This document shows, one piece after another, positions 46,066-57,414 of a stretch of DNA of 64,000 nt. The notes below the pieces were generated by a model. It made no database searches. It was not told where the DNA came from and saw only the letters and a list, made by a program, of their open reading frames with translations. Made by a program: the position numbers and the translations under genes. This DNA is from Limonium bicolor (lineage: Eukaryota > Streptophyta > Magnoliopsida > Caryophyllales > Plumbaginaceae): positions 120,591,503 through 120,655,502 of the forward strand of contig CM041783.1 of NCBI GenBank assembly GCA_023374045.1, given 5' to 3'. Each line of letters begins with the position of its first letter. Within the stretch, counting starts at the first letter, position 1.

Positions 46066-46170
46066 AAGAGCCCGAAAACGAGCCGGCAGCCGGTCAAGAG
46101 CCCGAAGACGAGCGAGCAGCCGATCAAAAGCCTGAAGACGAGAGCAGCCGTTCAAGAACCAGAAGACGAG
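46066..46170 (+). repeat. 33-bp tandem repeat (EPEDE-like coding sense)
   Basis: About three and a half units of CAAGAGCCCGAAGACGAGCG with AGCAGCCG-type ends. In one plus frame they would read QEPEDERAAD-like acidic repeats. No longer ORF surrounds them, so it may be a relic of a coding repeat or chance. Confidence 0.6.
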
Positions 46171-46849
46171 CGAGCAGCCAACTAGGAGTCTGAGCGTGAG
46201 CAGTCAATCAGAAGCCCGAAGACGGACCAGAAGAGTTCAGAAGAAGTTTAGCTCAAACACCCCCTTTAATGACTTTTTAGGATTGATGATGTATAAGTTT
46301 TCCCTATGATTCTGTCCTCTCTTGTCCATTCCTGAATAGATTACATGTATAGGTTTATCTATTCCCTTTGAATTTGTATAGATCAATGTGTATAGCGTTC
46401 CCCACTCCCTATTTTATTTGCGAATGACCGAGCATTAAAATCCCTATTGAGAAAATCCACCAATTCGAAAACACGTGTTTTCAAAATAGTTTTTCTAAAA
46501 AACTTGATTTTTTGTAGTACATACGATTTGCTTCTTCCCACTATCAGTCAATTCACATTCATTAATCACGCATGAATCGTACTCATCTTACAAAAATTGC
46601 ATAATCACATGTTACATTTCCAACACACCACACGAGCATTCACCCCATTTTTTAAACATGCTATCATTCTCATTTGTCAGATTATTCTGTCTATTGTCAT
46701 GGTTATATTTGCAGGTGATCAAATGTTTTTACCTACGAGTGAAAGCAAGATCTTCGGTGTGATGGCAAAAAAAATACCAGGGATTCAAACCTTTTCCCAT
46801 TCGACATACCATGTACATAGAGACCAATAACAACAAAAAGCATATACCA

Positions 46850-46960
46850 AAAAAAATCATACATACATCCGAAAATCCAAAAAAAAAACATCATACATCC
46901 GAAAATCCAAAAAAAAAATACATACACCTGAAAATCCAAAAAAATCATACCTTCAAAAAT
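46850..46960 (+). repeat. Short tandem repeat with A-runs
   Basis: Four units of about 27-31 bp: CATACATCCGAAAATCC followed by a run of A, with decay toward the right. Confidence 0.75.
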
Positions 46961-48238
46961 CCCAAGAAATGCAGTCATTGTCATATCGTGGGACCACCAT
47001 GCGGGAGTGGCAACTCCCTAGAAGTCTGAAACTACAGGAGCCAATCATCAACTGAATATCATTCCAGAACAGCTTGTCTCACATCACATCCAACAACTTG
47101 ACCATCTTCAAGGCTTACAATGACGGGATGAGCTTCATGGACCATTAACTGGAACCGACTCAAGCGAGACTTGGTGTAGCCTTACCACTCATGCATTGCA
47201 TCAAAAAAACAAAAAACAAAAACATTCAATCAAATTCCAAAATGAGCCATTTTCGTTGTCAGTACTTCATGCATCCAATACGTAGTAATTCCATATTACC
47301 ATAACATATTGCATGGTAGATAGTTGCATTTGCGTACTTCCATATCGGAACTACATCTTTGGAAAAATCTTGAGAGATTGGTAGAATCGAATGTTTGAAC
47401 CACTAAACTCTCGACCCTTCAATTTACACATGGGTTTAAATCAAAATTAGCTCCACAAGCAAAGTGAGTAGCGTGCGAAGAGCGGTATTTTCCCCTTGAA
47501 TTTCGAACGAGGATACTGGGCAATCCCCTAAGCGATGAGGGGGAGTAGAGAGAGCCAATCGAGGTAAAACCATGAGCGACATGTGCCTTCCTTCAGCACA
47601 TGGAGAGGCACAATTCAGAGTGAGATCAATGTCGATAAACAAGATACGAACTGTGATTCATGCAAAGATCTGAGAATAGTAAGAAAACAATCACCGACTA
47701 ATGAGAATGACGAGGCACATAGGAACAAAAATCTCCACAAAACCAAAAAAAAAACTTTGACTGCCCTGTACATAATCCCTTAGTGAGCCCCACTGAGCCT
47801 TTCATGAAAAACTTTTTCTTAAAAAAAAAACTCCACAACATGTCACTCCACATATACTTACTTGCCCTTGCAATAGAGGATCTCGAAGGAACCGGAGCCA
47901 TGGTCTCTTCCCCACCATCTTTCATAAAAACAACAAACGAAGATGTTCAAAGGAATAAGTGAGTCAATGCAACTCCAAAGTCAAACACCAAAAAAGAACA
48001 CCGAAAATGTTCAAGAAGATCAATGAGTTAATGCAACTCCAAAGCAGAAAGCCAAAATGCAAAGCAAAGAATGTTTGAGAAAATAGATGAGCCAAGTGCA
48101 ATTTCAAAAAAGAAAAATGACAAGAAAGTTCAAACCGTACACCAGAAGAGGCAAGAAGGAGAAATCCAAATCCAAAGGACCAATGATGTCCCGTAGAAAC
48201 CAATAGAAGGTTATCAAAACCTGTCTAATCATTCCACC

Positions 48239-48798
48239 TGAAACGATATGATTCGGTACTCTCCGATACGAACTTGAACACCAAGGATTATAGTGGTTCG
48301 GCCAATAATCCGGCCTACGTCCACTTCTAGACAGAGCTATTATTCATCTTTCAGTTTACAACTCTAGAGAGCCCTTTGGGTTGAGCTCCCTTCTTTTCTA
48401 ACTTGTCCCTTACAAATGAGCCCCTCTACCTCTATTTATAGACTTTCTATGGTCAGGTTTTCCTTTTTGCCCCTATACATGCGGTACTATCATATTTACA
48501 TAACTGTTAGCCTCTATTTGGATAATCTTTCCGGACTGGGATACCGCTTCTGCATTGGACTAACTCTTCCGGGCCATCTTTTTAGGTGACAACCCTACCG
48601 GTAGTAACTCTACCGGTAGCGATCCTTTAGGTAGCAGCCCTTCCGGTAGCGGGTCTTCTGATAGTAGGTCTTTCGATGATAGGCCTTCCAACAATTGGTC
48701 TTCCGGTAGACTCTCTTCGTAGATCCTTCCGGTAGCGGTTCTTCCGCTAGTAGGTCTCCGGTAGCAGGCCTTCTCATGGTATATTTCATACCATTACA
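48239..48798 (-). repeat. 3' LTR of nested Tat-like element
   Basis: 560 bp. In element sense it starts TGTAATGG. At 48590-48780 is a 15-bp tandem repeat close to GGTAGCGGTCCTTCC, about 11 units, one of which is missing in the other copy (the reason for 560 versus 545 bp). TATAAATAGA is at 48440-48431 on the minus strand. Confidence 0.93.
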
Positions 48799-51700
48799 TC
48801 AGTCCCACAAGTTCTACTTTTTAGGACTAAAAAGTGGAACTTATAAAAAGAAGATAAAATTTACACTTTGTACTCTTTTCTTTTCTACTATATATCTCCT
48901 AGTCCTACAAGTTCTTTTTCTTTAGCTTTTACAAAGGAAAATGAACTTACAAACTTTAGCTTACATAAGAGCTTGTCTACCGGTCACCAAGAAGTCCCAC
49001 AGGTTCCGGGGGTGATGAAGTCCCACTTGTACTCCTGAGAAAAGGTCTCCGTTCCTCGACCATGCCATAATAAGAAATCCAAAGATCTAGAATTCCGAAG
49101 GGCCATAATAATCCCAGAAGACCATAATAATTCCAGAAGACCATAATAATTCCAGAAGACCATTATAATTCCAGAAGACCATAATAATCCCAGAAGACCA
49201 TAATAATCTCATGAAGTCCGAGCCAATAACAATGGGATATTACTTCCATAATCAGATTCCTGCTTGAATTACTTTATTCCTTGGGCCTACATACCTAAAT
49301 TTAACAGATTAAAAGATATTTGTCTTTAGGGCTGCCCGGAGCGACCGGGTTTGCCAAAAGTTGGAGATTTTTATAATGAAGAATTTTAAACTGCTCTTTC
49401 GTTTTTTGCCAGGATTTCTTTCGGTAACCTTTTAGTTACACTTTCACACTCTACCACTGTACACATGGTGAGATCGTTGATTTAACACTCTACCGACTTC
49501 GAGACGGTGAGATCATCGGTTTAACACTCTACTAGCAGTATGACAGCGAGATCGTCTGATGAAATACATTACCATCGTTGATGGTAGATCGTCGGATACA
49601 AAACACTCTACCATCGCTGATGGGGAGATCGTCGGTTACATTCTCTGTCTTTCCTTTCTTTTCGCAAGACTCTCTGGTCTTGGTTTTAAGTAAATCAGAA
49701 ATAACCAGAAATTGTTTTGAAATATTTCATTTTTGTAAACTAGAGGGTGATCAATCCTCTGAAAAAAGTTTTTGTAAACTCCCAGTGATAAAAGAATATT
49801 CACAATGAAATATCAAAAGTTTGGTACCTCTTTTTTTACCAGTGGGGTGATACTACTGGTGGGACAACTTTACTGGTAGAACGTCATATTGCTACCGCTG
49901 GCAATAAGCGTGAAATACAACAGTATTTTCGGTAAACCGATTACCATCTATTATCAGCCCGATACCTTGGGAATACCCTTCTAATGTTTGGCTCTTCATT
50001 TGTGGCGGCGCCCGGTACTAACTCTTCTACCAAGAATTTGATCGCACATACTGTACAATACCTCATTTTCTATCGGGCCAATGTTGCTACCGGTAGCTTA
50101 TAGCCTAGTGGCCTATTTTTACTATTGTCGCACACATGGCTGTCTCAAAGAAATGTTGTACCAGTGTTGCACACGTCCTTGGTGTAAAGCAGAAGAGGAG
50201 TTCCCAGAGCTCCTTTTCATATTCTCACTACCGAGAGAGAAAATCAATTCTTGCTTCCAATATTCCTACCGGAAGCACCACTGTTATATTTTTGAATTCA
50301 TATGCCCCTGGGGAATGTTTCCCGTGTTAGAGATGTTGTGGCTCATGTCTGGTCCGGTAGAAACCTGCATTTTGCTCCGATAGAGGCTTGCGTAGACCCG
50401 GTGATCGCTAGGGAAAGCGAATGGCAAGGCTTAACTGGGGATTCGACACTGGAATGACACCACTGGTGACTCCTATACTGATGACGTGGCAAAAGTTGAG
50501 ACTGAGTCGGCGGTTATTTCTGTTCTCAATGGTTGGTGGTGTGCCTTTCCCTCGATCTCCATTTCTCATCACCGATCAATTTCTGAAGAATCCAACCCTT
50601 CAGCCGATCCGTTTCTTTGTAGAACCGGGGAAGAAGTGAACAATTAGCGGTGGAATAACACCCTGGCACGGAACTAGTCCGGTGGTGGGTAGTCTTCTAC
50701 CAGAGTTCTCTTGCGAATTACTTTTGAGGCTTAGCGAGAACCTTTTTACTCTTTTGTTTGTCTACCGGTAGACATCATAGGTGTGGATGTGACCAGGACT
50801 ATCAATCCTTGCTTTTTTGTCGCCACTTTGGATCAGTCCTGACTCGATGAAGAATGACGATGTTTCCAGACAAAGGTACGCTGACGCGCGCTTTGCTTGA
50901 TGTTCATCCTTGCTGGACCACCGGTGGAGAAGTAAAGTTGCTATTGGTGAAGGTAACAATTTGCTACCGGAGTGGATATCAAAATTTCTACCGGAGAGGA
51001 TATCCAAATTTCTTCCGGAGAGGATATCCAAATTTCTTGGATGCTGCCCGGCGCTGGAGAAGTGAAGTGTAACAAATTGTTACCAGTAGGGGTGGGAAAT
51101 GGCCACTGGTGGAAATGAGGAATTGCTACTGGAGAAGGAATCAAGTTGCTATTGATGGAGACCTCAAACTGTTACCGGTGGAGACCTACCGGAGAGGATA
51201 TCCAATTGTTATCGGAGAAGAAAAAAGACTTTCACACTGCCCCAAAACCGGACTTTTGCCATCGCCTTGGTCGTGACTTATCGTGCGTTGCTTCATTTTA
51301 CTGCTATTGAAGTTGAGTTCCTCGGGCGTATACAATGCGTACCATCTTATTTTTATCTCTCATCCGAAATCTCTTCCGGTAGATTTAAACCAACATTTCT
51401 ACCAATTGTTTCACATCCATTCTTTGTGTCCAAGCTTCTACCGAACTGCTGCAAAACTCTACGGTGCACTCCTTAGTGATACCCCTCCATAGGACTCTTT
51501 CGGTAGCCGACTTGAGTGACAACGGTAGCCTGATATTACCGTTAGGACTTCAATTTGTTACCGGTGGAGATTCTACTGGTGGAGGTGGCCCATTGCTACT
51601 GATATAAATAACATGCTGCTATCGGTGGAAACTAGAAAGCTGCTACCAACGGAAACTAGCAAGCTGCTACCGATGGAATATGTTGCTACCGGTGAAGAAG

Positions 51701-52400
51701 CGAAGTCGCTATCAGTGAAGGCAATATTTGGTTATCGGAAGAAGTAAAAGGTGGCTACCGGTGAAGCGCCAGGTTTTTCTTTTCTATAGCTTCAAAAAGC
51801 GCTGCGGTTACTACTCCGGAGAGCCCCCCGTTTACCGGTAACCAAATCCTTAGTCCAGAAGTCTCAGTTTCTTTCCTCCTTCCGTGCAATATTTTTTATT
51901 CCCTCCGGACTGGGATACCTTACAGTTACCGGTAGAAAAGATGTGCCCTTCCGGTAATTGTTAACCAGTGGGTTTACGCTTATCTTAAGCTTTGCGACAA
52001 GCTCATCGCAAACTACAGTTTGCTACCAGTGGAGATGACAAGTGCTACCGGAGACGAAGACAAGGTGCGACCGATGAAGACTCCAAATTGCCACCGGTGG
52101 AGATGCCACTTGGCTAGCGGTGAAGATTCCACGTCCATTGCTCTGTAATTACTCTATCTTGGGCAGTCGAACCATTCTCTATCTTTGAAGTCATCGAAAC
52201 AACATTCTGGTGGGCCTGCCTTCGATTTGGAGAAATTAAATTTCTCTCCCGGTAGACTTGTTTAACACCCGGGTTGTCCTGTGCGCTGCTGTTGCTATGC
52301 CTTGCCCCTTTGTTGCTTCCAAATCTTGAGTCTCTAAAAAATCCATTTCTACCGGGATCTTAGTCTCCATGTTGCCATATCAAGCCTCCGGTAGAACAAA
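48799..52400 (-). repeat. 3' region of nested element rich in CCGGTAG motifs
   Basis: It includes a 19-20 bp tandem repeat (49085-49205, seven units of CCATAATAATTCCAGAAGA type) and a 36-40 bp repeat (49450-49640, ACACTCTACC with GAGATCGTC). Across 49800-52300, dozens of CTACCGG or CCGGTAG motifs occur, often as CTACCGGTGGAGA. At 50960-51040 a 24-bp triplicate (GGATATCCAAATTTCTTCCG) occurs. The same CCGGTAG core builds the LTR repeat. No protein signature is seen; ORFs here follow the repeats. Confidence 0.7.
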
Positions 52401-54684
52401 TTCTGGTAGAACAAATTTCATCAGCCATCGGCCGCAACTGTATTCCTCCATGTCAAGCTTCTATCAATTTCGCTCTGAATTTGATTTCTCTACTGACGTC
52501 TATTTTCTGGTTGGCATCTTGTTGGTCATGCTATACCGAAGGTCTGGAACTCAGACGCGACTAACACCTTCTTACTCTGAAGCCTTTGTAAATTTGGGTC
52601 TCCTTCTCCCAGTTTATTCCTTTTTTGGAAAATATTCTGGGTACTTATGTTTTCAATGCTTTTCGGTGCTGCCTACTCTTGGATAAGCTTTTTAAGAATG
52701 TACTCTTCTTTGCTCCGCTTTTGTCTTGAGATATATGTACAACCAATCTAGTTGTCTGTTTCTGGAAGGTCATCGGATTGGCAAAACTTTCCTTTAATTT
52801 CTAGTTCTTCAGGCTTCTAGATGATAACGGTGTTCTGTAGCTCATTATCTTGCCAGGATCGGGTAGTCCCTCAGGCCACCATATAAAACATTAGTCATTG
52901 GTTAGAAAGCTATGAGAAATATCGATCAATGTTATTGTCTGGTCATAGCTATACTATAATTGAAACTATGCATCTTAACATGTCTACGTATGAAAATACC
53001 CGCAATATATCCTTTGTATAGAGCAAGATTTTTAGATTTTTTCCTCTGGTTTTGATCAGCCGAAAACTGATAAAACAGTCTAGTAGTGCAGCAGTGGAAA
53101 TATTCAGAAAATGGCAAGTAGTAGTTGAACGTACTTATAGCATGCAGTTGGCTGAATAACTAAGTAACAGATGTGGAAGCAATATCTTGAAAAGTCAAAT
53201 AAGAACACAAACGAACTGAATTGACAGAAGTATGAAGAAAAATAACGAAGTCAAGTTGAACAATGAATCTGGTCGTAGTGACACAAAAACATGCTTGAAC
53301 CTGTAATTTCAAGTGCTAGTAAAAACAAGGACCAACTGCTGGCAAGGTAAAGACCAGGGATAAAATGGGTTTATAACCTTCTAATGTTTCTTAAGGCATT
53401 TAGTAGGACATACAGGGAAGGTTTTAGCAGAAGTTCGTTCTAAGTCTTAAACTCTTTCTTCTGGCTATATGAATTTTCCAAGCTACTGACCACATGAGGC
53501 GTGACACATTTTCCAATTGGAAAAAAGCTGACAAAGGTCATGACAGAGGTTAACGCCTAACAAGATCCGGAGCAACTATGCCTATGCTAGAGCTTTAACA
53601 AGAAATCAAAACTGAGTCAAGAATGGGATTTCTGAAAATAATCTTTAATCAAAGTAGTGAAAGTTCACTGGAGAATGCGGCATAATACTTAAACAATTGT
53701 AATCTGATCATGATACTATTGCAGTGTTTCACTGTTACTGGAAAAAGAAACACTTAACGAATGCACTATTTTTGTTTCCACACTTACCATGTCTGTCGTA
53801 TTTCACAGTTCAGAATTGTACCTTGCTTTGAGAAGATGGGAGACTTATAAAATACTCCTCTATCCACCGATGCTATTCTTTGTAAATTGTGGACGTTTGT
53901 TTTTACTGGAGCTGCATCTCTCCGGTGGCTTCTTGGGAAATGTTTCTCACCGGTGGCTTCATGGCAATTGTTTCTCACGCTCCAGGCATTGTCCTCCGTG
54001 ATTTGTTTCCTGAAACATACCTTTCGAAGGTATACTTTGACTCATCCCCCTGTCTTAAGCTTCCGATCAATATTGGATTTTGGACGACATCGACATTTAG
54101 GCATCGCTTTTCGAACGGAACTATCCCCTGAACAGAATCAATCCTCCGCCCTTGCTCTCTGATGAAACCTATGCTTGATGCTTCCTCAAACATGTGACCA
54201 TAATTCCTTGCTCTCAAATTGATTTTCTCTTCATTTAAATCTTTCATTCGATTTTTCCGATCTGGCCCTTGCAGTCTCTTTGAATTTCCTCTTTGGATCT
54301 TTACGTCCAATCGAAGTTTCCGAGTTTTCATCTTCGCCAAAGATTTCCGAAAGATTTCTCTTGTGATGTTGATGTTACGAAGATCATCAATACGTAAGAT
54401 CTGAGATCCAGACTGATCCACGTGATGCCTTCCTCTGAGGTTTGTTGTAGTTTTGACGGAGACTTTCAGCCGTTCCGATCTTGATTCTTATGAATATTTT
54501 GAGATTTCTTGTTCCAACGAACTGATCCCGCCTCAATCGTTTATTTTTAACGGCGCGGTCACTTTGAGGATTTTGACAAACAACTTTGATGAATTTTTTC
54601 CTAGAAAAACCTCGATGATTGTCGGTTAAATTGTGAATCAGACAAGCGATGAACGAGAGTGCGGTTGAATCGTGGTTGCTAGCT
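52401..54684 (-). other. Central region of nested element, no recognised gene
   Basis: The longest minus ORF (54421-53975, 148 residues, Lys/Arg-rich) and the ORF at 54713-54387 match no family I know. They lie where gag would be expected in a Tat element. The stretch 52690-53760 differs in character from both sides (no CCGGTAG motifs, mixed composition) and could be captured DNA. Confidence 0.45.
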
Positions 54685-54873
54685 TTAGCAGTTTGTTTCC
54701 CACAGAATTTCATTTTCGTACTCTATCTCGTACTTTCTCTTTTGGATATCGTCCTTGCGATGTTTTATCATTTGTCGAGTGAACTGACTCTTCTCATCAA
54801 GAACTTCGTCGAAAACATTGAATAGAGCGTCTTGGTTCGCCAAAATGGAGAATGCATGACTTCTCCAATTGTG
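54685..54873 (-). pseudogene. Gag-like or leader ORF relic, 63 codons without Met
   Basis: A minus frame is open from a TAG at 54876-54874 to a TAA at 54687-54685. It reads a coiled-coil-like charged stretch containing HAFSILANQDALFNVFDEVL, and ends ENEILWETNC. The amphipathic, charged pattern looks like real former coding sequence. It lies about 200 nt after the PBS. I cannot name a family. Confidence 0.35.
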
Positions 54874-55073
54874 CTACTTCGAATTCTTAAGCTTGATCTT
54901 GCTCGCGATAATCTTTCTGAATTGTTTTGCCTTATGGATTGAGATTTCGATGTTGCTAGAACCGAACTGACACTTTTTCCAGAATGCAATGAACAATGTC
55001 CATGAACTTCGAACTTCTCGCAAATACTGCTTCGATGTGGTTGAAATCGTGGTTGCTGTTTCCAGCCGTTCGT

Positions 55074-55091
55074 TTCCCACAGACGGCGCCA
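55074..55091 (-). other. Primer-binding site of nested element
   Basis: Minus-strand TGGCGCCGTCTGTGGGAA lies 2 nt from the right LTR. This PBS is very common in plant Tat-type gypsy elements (from memory). An imperfect duplicate of its downstream half and the next 35 bases is at about 54661-54705. Confidence 0.85.
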
Positions 55092-55093
55092 AA

Positions 55094-55638
55094 TGAAACG
55101 ATATGATTCGGTACTCTCCGATACGAACTCGAACACCAAGGATTATAGTGGTTCGGCCAATAATCTGGCCTACGTCCACTTCTAGACAGAGCTATTATTC
55201 AACTTTCAGTTTACAACTCTAGAGAGCCCTTTGGGTTGAGCTCCCTTCTTTTCTAACTTGTCCCTTACAAATGAGCCCCTCTACCTCTATTTATATACTT
55301 TCTATGGTCAGGTTTACCTTTTTGCCCCTATACATGTGGTACTATCATATTTACATAACTGTTAGCCTCTATTTGGATACTCTTTCCGGACTGGGATACC
55401 GCTTCTGCATTGGACTAACTCTTCCAGGCCATCTTTTTAGGTGACAACCCTACCGGTAGCGATCCTTTAGGTAGCAGCCCTTCCGGTAGCGGGTCTTCTG
55501 ATAATAGGTCTTTCGATGATAGGCCTTCCGACAATTGGTCTTCCGGTAGACTCTCTTGGTAGATCCTTCCGGTAGCGGTTCTTCCGCTAGTAGGTCTCCG
55601 GTAGCAGGCCTTCTCATGGTATATTTCATACCATTACA
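55094..55638 (-). repeat. 5' LTR of nested Tat-like element
   Basis: 545 bp, direct repeat of 48239-48798. TATAAATAGA is on the minus strand at 55295-55286. The 15-bp repeat at 55440-55600 would read as Y-x-R-K pentapeptides on the minus strand (YRKTN, CRKAY, HRKTY), a by-product of the period being five codons. Confidence 0.93.
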
Positions 55639-55643
55639 CCACC

Positions 55644-57414
55644 CATGGCGATGGTAAAACATATCCTCTATTGCACAAAAGCTTCACAATCCCCAAATAA
55701 ATCTTCCAGTCCCATGTGGCATATATCATACCCCTTAGCCCCGTTATAACCCAATAAAGACCTTCGACTCATAAGTTAATGAGCGTTAACTGAAAGTACC
55801 GGATCTGAAACATGAATCATAAGTTTCGTACTTGTTATCAACATGTCCCGTCATACCAAAGGGACCATGAGCGAATGAGTGTGACCTTACACCACAAGGT
55901 CTTATGAGTGTGAGTGAATCTTCATTCTAAACACCAAGACATAAACAACCTACCCCGTTGCAGGTGAGAAATTTGTAAGGATCGGAAAGTCCAGAACCTC
56001 AAAAAGGAATTCTAAGGAAAATACTACTCCGACCATCGAGAGTATCATCACATCATTTAGCACATATAGCTAGACTCACGAGAGATTGACCCATATCCAT
56101 CCATGAGAGGAAAGTGATTCACACATTCCAGTTCAACAGTCACTCAAGATTGAACTGAAGACGTCTTATATTCGTAAACCTTATATTAATAGAGATAGGG
56201 CCATACTTTCTCTCCAAAAATTGCATAACATTTTGCATCGTATCTAGCATTTAATATCTACATGAATTATGACTCGTTCATCGTCAGCATCCGACCGGTA
56301 AGAACTCTACCTAGTCTTGCCAAAAGTCAACCTCAGTTGTAGTTATTGAAGCGTATCTTTTGATCAAAAGAAATTTGAAACTGTGGCCATCTGAAGCCAT
56401 ACAGAGATCTTCAAAGAGCCATCCACTGTCATACTCAAGCCTCGTTGGCACCTCTTCCGAAGCCAAGCTGGAGCCATACGGGAGCCATCATCTGACATTG
56501 AAACCATTCTTGGAACTACACAGGGGTCATCCCAACAGTCCGAGGACAATACGGGAGCCACCTCAAATCCATATTGGAGCCATTTCGTCACCAGGGTCGT
56601 GCCTAAAAAGTTTTGAACTACGTCAGGTCTGATCTTAATACGAAATTGAGTACGTAGGCATCCTGCCCAGGGTGCGACCACCTCAAAGGAAAAATCCCCC
56701 TTTGTTCCTCACTATCATCATATAGAGCCATCTCGTAGTCTTTCCCGGAGCCATCCGGAGCTATCCTGGAGCCATCGTGAGAGAACCCAGAAGTCATAAC
56801 CGGACCGAAGCCATCCATCCATGACCAAGAAGTTATCTACCACATCAAAATACGTCAAACACAACAACAATCTGCTAATCACATCAACCCACCATTCGAC
56901 TCAAAATCCAAAACAAATCGAAACCCACCAACCATCCCGAAAATCTCAATCCAAATTGAAACCTACCAACCACCCCAGAGTCGTTGCTCATAATGGGGTC
57001 ATGAATCATGTCGAGCCCTCCGACCACACTGGAGCCACCTAACCGCACCGGAGCCATCGACGTAATCTGAAGCCATCAGTGCACACCGGAGCCATCAACA
57101 TAATTCGGAGCCTTCAGTCCATACCGGAGCCATCACCACATGCCAAAGTCATCTCAATTTGAAACAACTCTGGAGCCGTCAGCTCACACAAAAATCTACA
57201 TCCACAAACAGGGAGTTTGATTTGATTAATGCATTTGTTAACCAAGTCATTATTCTCATTTCATTACATGTGGGAATCCTTTCAAGGGTACCACAAAATC
57301 AATCACGTCGTTCAATCAATTGTTTCACTCAAGTTTAAAGTATAATCTTCATTCCACTCAGGTGGCCTTTCACTTACAAAACTCTTTTACTATTCGATTC
57401 ACCTTTTTTGCTTC
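55644..57414 (+). other. Internal domain of Ogre-like element, right part
   Basis: There is no gene signature. A degenerate GGAGCCATC motif recurs in 56430-57180 on irregular spacing. At 56625-56680 a GTCTGATCTT, GAGTACGTAGGCATCC and GGGTGCGACCAC block repeats the order of a block in the LTR at 43310-43370. ORFs at 56360-56632 and 56364-56681 overlap on opposite strands and follow the repeats. Confidence 0.6.

Larger units (their letters stand above)
44157..48233 (+). other. Internal domain of Ogre-like element, left part
   Basis: There is no gag, protease or RT signature. ORFs such as 45356-45715 (Asn/Gln/Phe/Ser-rich) come from TTTTCAAAA-like low-complexity DNA at 45390-45720. A 63-codon plus ORF at 45745-45936 and a minus ORF at 47964-48203 have no recognisable family. 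Small tandem repeats are listed separately. Confidence 0.7.
48239..55638 (-). mobile_element. Nested Tat-like LTR element, non-coding, 7.4 kb
   Basis: LTRs 48239-48798 and 55094-55638 both run TGAAACG to CCATTACA on the plus strand. TSD CCACC is at 48234-48238 and 55639-55643. A PBS on the minus strand next to the right LTR and a minus-strand TATA box in both LTRs set the orientation. The 6.3 kb internal domain has no gag-pol that I can recognise. It inserted in the Ogre-like internal domain. Confidence 0.93.

Noticed and set aside
53975..54421. 148-codon basic ORF in the nested element as a real gag
   Set aside because: No Retrotrans_gag or zinc-knuckle residues are visible, and both flanking frames are broken. 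Kept only as an unassigned region.
55450..55662. Protein with pentapeptide repeats (YRKTN-like)
   Set aside because: Coding sense comes from a 15-bp LTR repeat. The other LTR has one more unit, and there is no upstream promoter-ORF arrangement.
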